Source: Candidatus Poribacteria bacterium (GTDB lineage Bacteria; Poribacteria; WGA-4E; WGA-3G). Taken from it: a stretch of DNA of 62,571 nt. The position numbers and the translations under genes were made by a program. Position 1 is the first letter of the stretch. The number at the start of each line of letters is the position of its first letter. Of this stretch, positions 18,468-27,013 are shown in pieces. The stretch lies in NCBI GenBank assembly GCA_022827885.1, contig JAJEIP010000054.1:1-62571 (forward strand), written 5' to 3'. The notes under the pieces are model-generated. The model searched no databases. It saw nothing but the letters and a program-made list of their open reading frames with translations, and was not told the DNA's origin.

Positions 18468-19367
18468 ATGTTAAAAACGCTTCCATTAGTTGAGCAAAGA
18501 ACACCCCAAAGACGGCATCCATCCTGGATCAAAGCTCGGATGCCGAGTGGGGGTAACTACGCTGAACTGAAAAAATTGATGCGGGATCTGCAACTTCACA
18601 CGGTTTGCGAAGAGGCACGCTGTCCCAACATCGGTGAGTGTTGGAACAGTCGGACCGCCACCTTTATGATACTCGGTGATGTCTGCACGCGCCGCTGCAT
18701 GTTCTGTGCGGTGAAAAAAGGCACCCCCGGCGGGATCGTCGATACCGATGAACCGAGTAGGCTCGGTAAAGCCGTCGGTCACTTAAAACTCGAGCACGTG
18801 GTTATTACCTCAGTCAATCGGGACGACCTTGTGGACGGCGGCGCGAGTATTTTCGCCGCATGCATCGCTGAAGCCCGGAAACATCGTCCCGGATGCACCG
18901 TGGAAGTTCTCATCCCCGATCTCGAAGGCAATTGGGAGGCACTCGCTGTCATCGTGCAAGCACGTCCTGAAGTGCTCAATCATAACACAGAAACAGTTCC
19001 ACGTCTCTATCGTCGCGTCCGTCCGTATGCGAATTATCAACAAACCTTGAACCTTCTCCGCACCAGCAAACAACTGGACGCACAGATGCTCACAAAGTCG
19101 GGACTTATGGTCGGCTTAGGTGAGACCGTGACAGAACTTTTAGAGACAATGGCAGACCTCCGCAACACCGAATGTGATATTCTCACTGTGGGTCAATACC
19201 TTTCCCCTTCGCCGCGTCATTTGCCCATTCAACGCTATTATACCCCCGAAGAATTTGAAGAGATCAAAGAAGCAGGCATCGAAATGGGGTTTCGGCATGT
19301 AGAGTCGGGTCCATTAGTGCGGAGCTCCTACCATGCCAGTGAACAAGCCAGACGGGAATTAAATTAA
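18468..19367 (+). CDS. lipA: Lipoyl synthase
   Basis: A 299-residue radical-SAM enzyme that inserts two sulfurs into octanoyl groups to make lipoate on 2-oxoacid dehydrogenases and the glycine cleavage system. Both clusters are visible: the auxiliary 4Fe-4S ligands Cys47, Cys52 and Cys58 (CEEARCPNIGEC) and the SAM cluster Cys73, Cys77 and Cys80 (CTRRCMFC). The end VRSSYHASEQ carries the conserved RSSYHA motif. Length is typical. It starts 24 bases after tRNA-Sec and may be co-transcribed with it. Confidence 0.97.
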   Translation: MLKTLPLVEQRTPQRRHPSWIKARMPSGGNYAELKKLMRDLQLHTVCEEARCPNIGECWNSRTATFMILGDVCTRRCMFCAVKKGTPGGIVDTDEPSRLGKAVGHLKLEHVVITSVNRDDLVDGGASIFAACIAEARKHRPGCTVEVLIPDLEGNWEALAVIVQARPEVLNHNTETVPRLYRRVRPYANYQQTLNLLRTSKQLDAQMLTKSGLMVGLGETVTELLETMADLRNTECDILTVGQYLSPSPRHLPIQRYYTPEEFEEIKEAGIEMGFRHVESGPLVRSSYHASEQARRELN

Positions 19368-19428
19368 CAACATCCGTCACTTTTCCTCTTTGACAAAACG
19401 CTTACACACCCCACCCGAATTTTCAGAC

Positions 19429-19457
19429 TTTACATTAAATCGGATTTTTGGTATACT
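19429..19457 (+). promoter_or_regulatory. Sigma70-type promoter of the PQQ dehydrogenase operon
   Basis: TTTACA (19429-19434) and TATACT (19452-19457) are 17 bases apart. The leader to the ATG at 19576 is about 110 nt. Confidence 0.6.
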
Positions 19458-19575
19458 AATGCCTGAAGCACACATTTTTGCATCACTGCAAAATACCTCG
19501 CGTTTCCTTCATGACACGGTTTCTAAAGACGTAAGAAGTTGGGATTGTCTCACCATCAGAACGAGGAGGGGGAAC

Positions 19576-21303
19576 ATGAACAGACATATTTTCTCTGAAG
19601 CATCAAACTGTTGTTTACACATAAAACGCGTAAGTTTCATTATCTTCGTCGTAAGTTTAGTATTTGCTGCGACACCAAGTCCCATCACAGCCGGGACCAC
19701 GCCGGATATCCAACCCGTCACAAACGAGATGTTACTCTCATCGCAAGAGGACGTAGAAAGCTGGCTGATGTATGGACGGGACTACAGAAGCTGGCGATAT
19801 AGTCAACTCACACAGGTCAACACTGAAAACGTCAAAAAACTCGTCCCAAAATGGGCGTTTCAAATCGGAACACCATTCGATAAGTTTGAATGCACCCCAC
19901 TTGTCGTGAATGGTGTGATGTTCATCACCACGCCCTACAGCACTATCTACGCTGTGGACGCAAGAACCGGTAAGGAAATATGGCGGTATGATTATGAACT
20001 TCCCGACGATTTAGCGATCTGCTGCGGTATGGTGAACCGTGGCGCTGCTATCTTGGGCGATAAAATCTTTTGGGTAACGCTTGACGCACACCTCCTCGCC
20101 CTCGATGCGAAAACCGGCAGGGTCCTCTGGGACAGAGTGGTCGGGGATCTAACGAACGCTGAATCCCTCACTGTCGCCCCGTTAGTCGTCAAAGACAAAG
20201 TGATCGTCGGCATATCAGGCGCGGAATACGGCATCCGTGGCTACATCGATGCGTATTACGCCGAAACCGGTGAACAGGCATGGCGATTTTACACCGTCCC
20301 GTCAAAAGACGAACCCGGCGGCGACACATGGGAAGGCGATTCATGGATGACAGGTGGCGGATCCGCCTGGGTCACAGGTTCCTACGACCCGGAATTGAAT
20401 CTCGTCTACTGGGGAACGGGTAACCCCGCGCCAGACTGGAACGGTGCTGTCCGGAGAGGCGACAACCTCTATACCGACTGTATCGTTGCGTTGGATGCCG
20501 ATACCGGAAAACTCAAATGGTATTTTCAAGCCACACCCCACGATCTATGGGATTGGGATGGCGTGAGTGAACCCGTCCTGATCGATATGGAGATAGATGG
20601 CGCGCCGGTCAAAGCGTTGATGCAAGCGAATCGCAATGGCTATTTTTATGTGCTTGATAGGACCAACGGAAAATTTCTATACGCAAGCACCTACTGCGAA
20701 CAGAATTGGTCGGCCGGACTCGATGAAAACGGACGTCCTACGGTTCTACCCGGCGTGTCTACCTCAGAAGAAGGCACGATTCGCGTCTGTCCCGGCGTTG
20801 AAGGGGGTAAGAACTGGCCTCCCTCAGCCTATAATCCGCTGACAAATTACCTCTATGTCCCATCGCTGGAACTCTGCGGTTCCTATCATCAAGGACGCGT
20901 TTTTTACGTGAAAGGTCTACCCTACCTCGGAAGCGGTATGACGGCAGAGAAAGATGAAGCAGGCGACATGATGATGTGGGGACATATCAGTGCAATCGAT
21001 GTCTCTACAGGTGAGATTAAATGGCGACACAAAACGAACTTCCCACAATGGGGCGGATGTCTCACAACAGCAGGCGGCCTCGTTTTTGCGGGGGATTTAG
21101 AGGGCAGATTCATGGCACTCTCGGCAGAAACCGGTGAAGTCCTTTGGGATTTTCAGACCGGATCCGGGGTTCTCGCACCGCCCATTACCTATCAACTTGA
21201 CGGTGTTCAATACGTTGTGATAGCGTCAGGCGCTGTGAAATACGCTGAAGTTAATGCTCGCGAAGGCGGAACCCTTTTTGTGTTTGCGCTCTTTGATGAA
21301 TAG
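19576..21303 (+). CDS. PQQ-dependent alcohol dehydrogenase, lanthanide-type signature
   Basis: A 575-residue periplasmic quinoprotein. A signal peptide spans about 1-40. The PQQ-pocket vicinal disulfide is Cys149-Cys150, tryptophan-docking propeller repeats follow, and the active site reads PHDLWDWDG with catalytic Asp326 and Asp328 two residues later. In XoxF and PedH the second Asp binds a lanthanide; calcium enzymes have Ala or Ser there. Substrate is probably a primary alcohol. The ATG at 19576 was chosen for its GGAGGGGG ribosome site and signal peptide; a longer frame from 19390 crosses the promoter. It leads an apparent operon with an MxaJ-like protein and a cytochrome c. Confidence 0.85.
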   Translation: MNRHIFSEASNCCLHIKRVSFIIFVVSLVFAATPSPITAGTTPDIQPVTNEMLLSSQEDVESWLMYGRDYRSWRYSQLTQVNTENVKKLVPKWAFQIGTPFDKFECTPLVVNGVMFITTPYSTIYAVDARTGKEIWRYDYELPDDLAICCGMVNRGAAILGDKIFWVTLDAHLLALDAKTGRVLWDRVVGDLTNAESLTVAPLVVKDKVIVGISGAEYGIRGYIDAYYAETGEQAWRFYTVPSKDEPGGDTWEGDSWMTGGGSAWVTGSYDPELNLVYWGTGNPAPDWNGAVRRGDNLYTDCIVALDADTGKLKWYFQATPHDLWDWDGVSEPVLIDMEIDGAPVKALMQANRNGYFYVLDRTNGKFLYASTYCEQNWSAGLDENGRPTVLPGVSTSEEGTIRVCPGVEGGKNWPPSAYNPLTNYLYVPSLELCGSYHQGRVFYVKGLPYLGSGMTAEKDEAGDMMMWGHISAIDVSTGEIKWRHKTNFPQWGGCLTTAGGLVFAGDLEGRFMALSAETGEVLWDFQTGSGVLAPPITYQLDGVQYVVIASGAVKYAEVNAREGGTLFVFALFDE

Positions 21304-21331
21304 TTATCAGTTGTCGGTTGTCAGTTAAGAG
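21301..21331. repeat. Heptamer repeat block, copy 2
   Basis: TAGTTATCAG then GTCGGTT/GTCAGTTAAG-like units. The first three bases are the stop codon of the PQQ dehydrogenase. Confidence 0.8.
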
Positions 21332-21388
21332 ACCCTTCGGTTGATTCAGAAATCTGTTTAACCAAAAACCAATAGATAGGAGGGCACC

Positions 21389-22264
21389 GTGAAACACTCT
21401 ATCCTTTTGTGGGCAGCACTTTTCATACTGTGTGTTCCGATGTTGCACGCTGCAGACGCCGTCGATGCCTTGGAAGAAATTCGAGCAACGGGTGTCTTAA
21501 CGGTCTGCATGGATGTCCGAAATCTGCCTTACTCCAATGCGGATCCCGAACTTCCTGGATTATATGTTGAGATCGCACATCTACTGGCAGCGGAACTCGG
21601 CGTTAAGTTGGAACTCCATTGGCTTAACACCCTCCGTGATAGCCTGCTGGCTGACATGATACGCGGACATTGCGACTGTGTGATTGGGGTTCCCATTGAG
21701 GAGCGCGCCATGAGTGAAGCGATTCAACTGGGGAAAAACGTTGATTTCTCTACACCCTTCTATGGGACCGGATACGTATTGGTAAAACAGAAAAGTAATC
21801 AAGCGTCACCGAAAACGCTGGAGGACATTAAGTTAGAAACGATTGGGACAGAAGCGGGTTCCATCGCAAGCGATGTCCTTCGACAGATGGGATATAAACG
21901 TCGCGTTTATCGCTCACAAATTGCCGTCTTGGACGCTCTCAAGCAAGGGCAAATTGCTTATGGATATGTCTGGTCAAATATTGGATGGTTGATTGAAAAG
22001 GGTTCCCGAATTCAGCAGCCAGAACAGACAAACACGCCTTATCCTGAATTAGAGATTGTCAAAGAATACATTCCTGAAGCGCGTCTCCGTTGGAATATCG
22101 CTATTGCGTTTGGCAAAGATACACCAACACGAAAAACACGTGAACTTCAAGATGTTGTTAACACAATTATCGAACAGAAATGGAGTGAAGAAAAACTCAG
22201 GGAACTCTGTGAAAAGTATTATTTGCCTTACTTCGCTCCGTTTCAGGAGGATGAACAGAAATGA
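21389..22264 (+). CDS. MxaJ/XoxJ-like periplasmic binding protein
   Basis: A 291-residue exported family-3 solute-binding fold protein. The signal peptide is about 1-22 (cleavage after LHA); LTVCMDVRNLPYSN and DCVIGVPI are typical of the quinoprotein-dehydrogenase-associated group that includes MxaJ and XoxJ. Those proteins interact with the dehydrogenase rather than serve a transporter, and no permease or ATPase is present here. The start is GTG behind a strong AGGAGG. Its stop overlaps the cytochrome c start by 4 bases (ATGA). Confidence 0.8.
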   Translation: MKHSILLWAALFILCVPMLHAADAVDALEEIRATGVLTVCMDVRNLPYSNADPELPGLYVEIAHLLAAELGVKLELHWLNTLRDSLLADMIRGHCDCVIGVPIEERAMSEAIQLGKNVDFSTPFYGTGYVLVKQKSNQASPKTLEDIKLETIGTEAGSIASDVLRQMGYKRRVYRSQIAVLDALKQGQIAYGYVWSNIGWLIEKGSRIQQPEQTNTPYPELEIVKEYIPEARLRWNIAIAFGKDTPTRKTRELQDVVNTIIEQKWSEEKLRELCEKYYLPYFAPFQEDEQK

Positions 22265-23184
22265 TGTATTATTCTACCCGCGTTCGAACCTCTACTGTCC
22301 GAATAACGTGGCGCATTTTTCTCCTCTCTCTCGGGCTGAGCCTCCTCTTTTTTTCCGTCGTAAATGCCCAAAACTTAGAGGTGGATATTGCCCCCGAAGC
22401 ACCGAGAGACGTGAGTTATGACGAAGACGTTATCGACGGCGCGTTCTACTTCCGTTTGATGTGTTGGAATTGTCACGCCCAACAAACACGCGGTGGCAGA
22501 GCACCCGATCTCTTTAAACCGCAGTGGCTCTATGGATGGACCGATGACGGTATCTTCCAGACTGTATTCAACGGACTTCCAGGGACCGAGATGCAGAAGT
22601 TTGGTGGCAAACTTTCTGATGAAGCCATTAATATGATTGTCGGCTACCTCCGTTCGGAACAAGCGAAAGCGGCAGGGGTCTCCTTAGAGGCAGCGAAACC
22701 GACTCAGGACTGGACACCATATATGAAAGGCGATGTCAAAGCAGGGGAAGCCATTTTCTTCTCAGAAGGGTACGCTTGCGGTAAGTGCCACACAGTTCAC
22801 GGGAGAGGCGCCACCGGAACAGGCAGCGAAATAGGTCCCGATATGACGTATGTCGCTCGCACCCGTTCACCGCAATTCATTGTCGAGTCCATTCTCAATC
22901 CACGCGCCTATATCGCGCCTGAATATGAAATGATCACCATTTTCACGAAAGACGGGCAGGAGATCACAGGTCGGAAGCGTCACCAATACGATCACAGAAA
23001 CAGATTAGATCCTGAAACGATCCAGCTCCTCAACGATTCTGGGAAGTTGTGGACGACCTACCTCATAAAGGATATAAGGAGCACCAGCGTTCCACAAGCA
23101 GGTGTTATGCCTGAAAACTTCGCAGATATTCTTTCAGTCAAACAGATGCACGACCTTTTGGCATATCTATTCACATTGAAATAA
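22261..23184 (+). CDS. Di-haem cytochrome c, electron acceptor of the PQQ dehydrogenase
   Basis: A 307-residue exported protein with a signal peptide (about 1-36) and two CxxCH haem sites, Cys68-Cys71-His72 and Cys173-Cys176-His177. Each lies in a class-I-like cytochrome c domain; the second continues into a helical segment with EYEMITIFTKDG. By position it should take electrons from the quinoprotein, like XoxG or MxaG, though those usually have one haem. It overlaps the MxaJ-like gene by 4 bases, so translation is likely coupled. Confidence 0.85.
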   Translation: MMYYSTRVRTSTVRITWRIFLLSLGLSLLFFSVVNAQNLEVDIAPEAPRDVSYDEDVIDGAFYFRLMCWNCHAQQTRGGRAPDLFKPQWLYGWTDDGIFQTVFNGLPGTEMQKFGGKLSDEAINMIVGYLRSEQAKAAGVSLEAAKPTQDWTPYMKGDVKAGEAIFFSEGYACGKCHTVHGRGATGTGSEIGPDMTYVARTRSPQFIVESILNPRAYIAPEYEMITIFTKDGQEITGRKRHQYDHRNRLDPETIQLLNDSGKLWTTYLIKDIRSTSVPQAGVMPENFADILSVKQMHDLLAYLFTLK

Positions 23185-23217
23185 CCGTCAGCAGTATGGC
23201 TGACTGCTATTCCGTCA

Positions 23218-23242
23218 TTTAACCGCAAGGAAAATTAAAAAG
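23218..23242 (+). promoter_or_regulatory. Leader element, copy before dapB 1
   Basis: TTTAACCGCAAGG followed by AAAATTAAAAAG abuts the ATG. The AAGG could serve as a distant ribosome site. Near-identical leaders precede five other genes in the next 12 kb. Confidence 0.75.
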
Positions 23243-24046
23243 ATGATTGGTGTGATTATTAATGGGGCATGTGGCCGTATGGGACGGCTTATTATCGGAG
23301 GCGTTACGGAACAAACCGATATGGAAATCGTCGGTGCGATTGAATTCCCGGAACACCCACAGCTCGGGAGTGATGCGGGTGTTGTTGCGGGCATCGGAGA
23401 AATAGGCGTCGCGGTTACAGGTAACCTTGAAGACGTACTTGACGACGCAGATGTTGTCATCGAATTCTCGAAACCTGAGGCTACCGTGCAACACCTCCGA
23501 CAGGTCGTCAATGCCGACAAAGCGATGATAATTGCAACAACCGGATATGATCCTGATGAACTCGCCACTATCGAGGAACTCGCATCAGAGATCCGTTGCG
23601 TAATGGCACCCAACATGAGTCTCGGTGTCAATGTGATGATTCAGGCATTGGAATTAATCGCCAAAGCCCTCGGGGACGATTACGACATTGAAGTGATAGA
23701 GGCACATCACAATCACAAAGCAGATTCACCCAGCGGCACAGCGCTCCGCTTAGCGGAAACCGTTGCTCAGGCATTGGGTCGAGATTTAGATGAGGTAGGT
23801 GTCTACGGTCGCCACGGCATCGTTGGCGCAAGACCTAAGCGGCAAATCGGTATCCACGCCGTCCGAGGGGGTGACATCGCCGGGGATCATACGGTGTTGT
23901 TCGCAACAGAGGGTGAGCAACTCAGCGTCGTCCATCGCGCCCACAGCCCAGAGGCTTTCGCTAAAGGCGCGATCCGTGCAGCGAGATGGGTCATCAACGC
24001 ACCTAAAGGATTACACGATATTAGCGAAGTCCTGTTTCAGAAATAG
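23243..24046 (+). CDS. dapB: 4-hydroxy-tetrahydrodipicolinate reductase, copy 1
   Basis: A 267-residue DapB, which reduces the DapA product with NAD(P)H in the diaminopimelate/lysine pathway. The N-terminal nucleotide loop is NGACGRMGR (about residues 7-15), and the active-site signature is EAHHNHKADSPSGTA. A second full dapB follows 70 bases downstream. Both copies keep all key residues. No dapA or dapF is in the window. Confidence 0.95.
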   Translation: MIGVIINGACGRMGRLIIGGVTEQTDMEIVGAIEFPEHPQLGSDAGVVAGIGEIGVAVTGNLEDVLDDADVVIEFSKPEATVQHLRQVVNADKAMIIATTGYDPDELATIEELASEIRCVMAPNMSLGVNVMIQALELIAKALGDDYDIEVIEAHHNHKADSPSGTALRLAETVAQALGRDLDEVGVYGRHGIVGARPKRQIGIHAVRGGDIAGDHTVLFATEGEQLSVVHRAHSPEAFAKGAIRAARWVINAPKGLHDISEVLFQK

Positions 24047-24091
24047 TAGCCACGACTCTATATCAAAACCGTCAAGCTCGAATCCACGTCA

Positions 24092-24116
24092 TTTAACCGT
24101 GGGGAAAATTAAAAAG
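24092..24116 (+). promoter_or_regulatory. Leader element, copy before dapB 2
   Basis: TTTAACCGTGGGG followed by AAAATTAAAAAG abuts the ATG of the second dapB. It shares ancestry with the leader of copy 1, perhaps through the gene duplication. Confidence 0.7.
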
Positions 24117-24914
24117 ATGATTCGTGTTGCTATCACCGGTGTTTGCGGTCGTATGGGGCGTTGCATCACGCGCGGCATTGCTCAACACCCCAATATGCGA
24201 CTCGTTGGCGCCGTCCAATACCCCTCACATCCACAGATCGGAAACGATGCGGGTGTTGTCGCCGGTATCAGAGAACTTGGCGTAACCATTACAGGCGAAC
24301 TTGAGGACGTACTTCACCTTTCAGATGTTGTCATCGAATTTTCAAAACCTGAAGCAACCCTGGACCACCTCCAACACGTCGTCGATGCAGATAAAGCCAT
24401 GGTTCTTGGAACAACCGGTTTTACCGCAGACGAACTCGCAATCATCAAAGTACTTGCCTCACAGATCCGTTGCGTAATGGCACCCAACATGAGTCTCGGT
24501 GTCAATGTAATGATACAAGCATTGGAATTAATTGCCAAAACCCTCGGAAATGATTATAATATTGAAGTGATAGAGGCGCATCACAATCACAAAGCAGATT
24601 CACCCAGTGGCACTGCACTCCGTGTAGCGGAGACGCTTACCACGGCACTTGAGCAAGATTTAGACGATGTGGGTGTTTACGGTCGCCACGGCATCGTTGG
24701 CGCAAGACCGAAAAAACAGATAGGCATTCATGCGGTTCGAGGTGGCGATATTGCCGGGGATCATACAGTGTTGTTCGCAACAGCGGGTGAACAACTCAGT
24801 GTCAGCCATCGAGCACACAGCCCAGAGGCTTTCGCCAAAGGCGCGATCTGCGCAGCGGAATGGATCATCGACGCGCCTAAAGGGTTACACGATGTTAGCG
24901 AAGTCCTGTTTTAA
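24117..24914 (+). CDS. dapB: 4-hydroxy-tetrahydrodipicolinate reductase, copy 2
   Basis: A 265-residue tandem paralogue of the gene at 23243. The loop TGVCGRMGR and the active-site EAHHNHKADSPSGTA are intact. The C-terminal halves of the copies are much more alike than the N-terminal halves, with long identical DNA stretches around the MAPNMSLGVNVMIQALELIAK-encoding part (21 residues split as MAPNMSLGVNV and MIQALELIAK), which suggests partial gene conversion. The frame stays open far upstream through copy 1, but the ATG at 24117 with the shared leader is the real start. It overlaps the next gene by 23 bases. Confidence 0.93.
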   Translation: MIRVAITGVCGRMGRCITRGIAQHPNMRLVGAVQYPSHPQIGNDAGVVAGIRELGVTITGELEDVLHLSDVVIEFSKPEATLDHLQHVVDADKAMVLGTTGFTADELAIIKVLASQIRCVMAPNMSLGVNVMIQALELIAKTLGNDYNIEVIEAHHNHKADSPSGTALRVAETLTTALEQDLDDVGVYGRHGIVGARPKKQIGIHAVRGGDIAGDHTVLFATAGEQLSVSHRAHSPEAFAKGAICAAEWIIDAPKGLHDVSEVLF

Positions 24915-26928
24915 CCGACGCCTGATAACTCACACCTATTTTATTCTGCTCTTCACCGGTATTCTATTTATGATCGGCTGTGAACAAACAGCGTCCCAGA
25001 AACAGGTGCGGTATGAGTGGAAAACTGTCATAGAAGGCGATTGGAGTTCACACCTCTACGATGTGCATTTCGTTTCTGAAAAGCGGGGTTGGGCAGTTGG
25101 TAACGCCATAGATGTAATTCCTGGCGCCGATTTTGGAGAAGGCGCGGAAAGTCTCATCATTCACACAAACGACGGTGGCGAAACATGGCACAGACAACAC
25201 AGCGGCGTTTTCAACAAACCCCTCCGAAACGTGTATTTTCGTTCAGCGTCAGAAGGTTGGTGTATCGGTGAAGGCGGCGTTCTGATCCGGACAACCGACG
25301 GCGGGCAAACATGGCAGCACATTGAAACTGGGACAGAAAATAATCTGCACGACCTCTCCATAGGCAATGGAACGGGTTGGATTGTCGGCGACTGGGGTAT
25401 AGTGCTAAAAACAACCGACGGTGGACAGACGTTCGCACAGATTGATGGACAGGTGTTCGGCAGAAAGTCATTGAAAGGGGTCCATTTCGTAGACGAAAAC
25501 CGAGGATGGATCGTTACCTATAGTACCCCGACCTCCGAAACAAAATCAGGAAAGGCCGGCTATATCTATGGGACAACCGATGGTGGAGAAACGTGGGAAG
25601 TCCAATTCGTGACAGAAGCTGCGCTGTTCAACCTCCATTTCATAGACCAACAAACGGGTTGGGTTGTCGGCGACCGACGGAGCGTCTTCGTAACAACCGA
25701 CGGGGGGAACACATGGAACTTCGTCACTCGCGGTACGAATGAACGCCATAAAAGCAGCTACGGTCAACCGGAGTATCTCGGTAATGAACCGCTGCATACC
25801 TTTACACTTTACGATCTTGACTTTATAGATGCCCAAAACGGTTGGATTGTGGGCGACTTAGGCGTGATTCTCCACACCGCGTCGGGTGGAAAAGAAAAAT
25901 GGAAACATCAACGCGGAGGTCCCCGTTTCCACAACAGTGCAGACGCCGTCCTGTTAGGTGTTGACTTCGTCTCGAAGCAAATCGGTTGGGCAGTCGGTGA
26001 AAACGGCACTATCCTGCACACCCGCAACGGGGGTATAACATGGGAATCACAATCCAGTCCGAGTCACCTCTTGGTAGGTGTATGCGCCATCTCGCCCGAT
26101 GAAGGATACGTTGTCGGTGACCGGGGCGCGATTCTACGAACCGAGGATGGTGGCAGCGTATGGAACGCACAAGATAGTCGCACGACTGAGTGTTTTGGGG
26201 CAACGCATTTTGTGTCATCACAAATAGGATGGGCAGTCGCGGAAGCCGGTGTCGTCCTGCATACCACAAATAGTGGGACCGTATGGCAACGTCAAGTTTC
26301 AGGGACACAGCAGGACCTGCTCAGTGTTTTCTTTACAGACGAAAAAAATGGATGGTGTGTCGGAAGCGGCGGTGAAATCATCCACACAAATGATGGCGGG
26401 AAAACATGGCAACCGCAAAAGAGCGGAACCCATTGGAATCTGTTTGACGTTTATTTTATTTCCAAACGGCGCGGTTGGGCAGTCGGTCTGAACGGAACAA
26501 TCGTTTCTACAGTTGATGGCGGTACCAATTGGATGGTGTCCCCTCTCAGCGCGCGTTACCCAACTTTTCTATTAGACGCCGTCACCTTCGTCACCCCAGA
26601 GAGAGGATGGATCGTAGGATTAGATTTACGCAGTTTGGGTATGGATGGTTTGATCCTACATACCGAGAATGGTGGGAAAACATGGCAACGTCAAGAGAGC
26701 CATACCCGCAATTTTCTTGACGATGTATTTTTTTTATCAGAAACAGAAGGCTGGATTGTTGGAAAAGAGGGGCTTGTCCTTCATACAAAGAATGGTGGAC
26801 AAAACTGGAGACCTCAGCATACAGATACCAGAACGGATCTGAAGGCTATCCACGTAAGCAGTACAGATAGCGGATGGGCAGTTGGGCAAAATGGAACAAT
26901 TCTCAGATATGAAGCCGTGCCATTTTAG
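24892..26928 (+). CDS. Ycf48-like double beta-propeller lipoprotein
   Basis: A 678-residue lipoprotein with a hydrophobic leader and a lipobox ending at Cys30 (FMIGC). The rest is 14 repeats of the type GWAVGxxGTILHTxDGGxTWxxQ, the Ycf48/BNR-like pattern. Fourteen units equal two seven-bladed propellers. Ycf48 itself assembles photosystem II; in non-photosynthetic bacteria the fold is a general binding scaffold and the role here is unknown. The ATG at 24892 lies inside the end of dapB 2, 7 bases after AAAGGG. The frame extends further upstream, through dapB 2, without meaning. Confidence 0.8.
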   Translation: MLAKSCFNRRLITHTYFILLFTGILFMIGCEQTASQKQVRYEWKTVIEGDWSSHLYDVHFVSEKRGWAVGNAIDVIPGADFGEGAESLIIHTNDGGETWHRQHSGVFNKPLRNVYFRSASEGWCIGEGGVLIRTTDGGQTWQHIETGTENNLHDLSIGNGTGWIVGDWGIVLKTTDGGQTFAQIDGQVFGRKSLKGVHFVDENRGWIVTYSTPTSETKSGKAGYIYGTTDGGETWEVQFVTEAALFNLHFIDQQTGWVVGDRRSVFVTTDGGNTWNFVTRGTNERHKSSYGQPEYLGNEPLHTFTLYDLDFIDAQNGWIVGDLGVILHTASGGKEKWKHQRGGPRFHNSADAVLLGVDFVSKQIGWAVGENGTILHTRNGGITWESQSSPSHLLVGVCAISPDEGYVVGDRGAILRTEDGGSVWNAQDSRTTECFGATHFVSSQIGWAVAEAGVVLHTTNSGTVWQRQVSGTQQDLLSVFFTDEKNGWCVGSGGEIIHTNDGGKTWQPQKSGTHWNLFDVYFISKRRGWAVGLNGTIVSTVDGGTNWMVSPLSARYPTFLLDAVTFVTPERGWIVGLDLRSLGMDGLILHTENGGKTWQRQESHTRNFLDDVFFLSETEGWIVGKEGLVLHTKNGGQNWRPQHTDTRTDLKAIHVSSTDSGWAVGQNGTILRYEAVPF

Positions 26929-26990
26929 TCCCAGCGGAGAAACCCAAGGTGTATAGAGGAACGTCAACCCAGAAGCGCAAACTGCATCGC

Positions 26991-27013
26991 TTACCCGCAA
27001 GGAAAATTAAAAA
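26991..27013 (+). promoter_or_regulatory. Leader element before the PhyH gene
   Basis: TTACCCGCAAGG followed by AAAATTAAAAA abuts the ATG at 27014, matching the dapB leaders almost base for base. Confidence 0.75.

Noticed and set aside
23799-24116. Long N-terminal extension of dapB 2
   Set aside because: The frame is open through dapB 1 in another phase; the product is not DapB-like before 24117, where the shared leader and ATG lie.
24730-24891. Extension of the Ycf48-like gene into dapB 2
   Set aside because: It is an out-of-phase reading of dapB 2; the lipoprotein signal starts at 24892.
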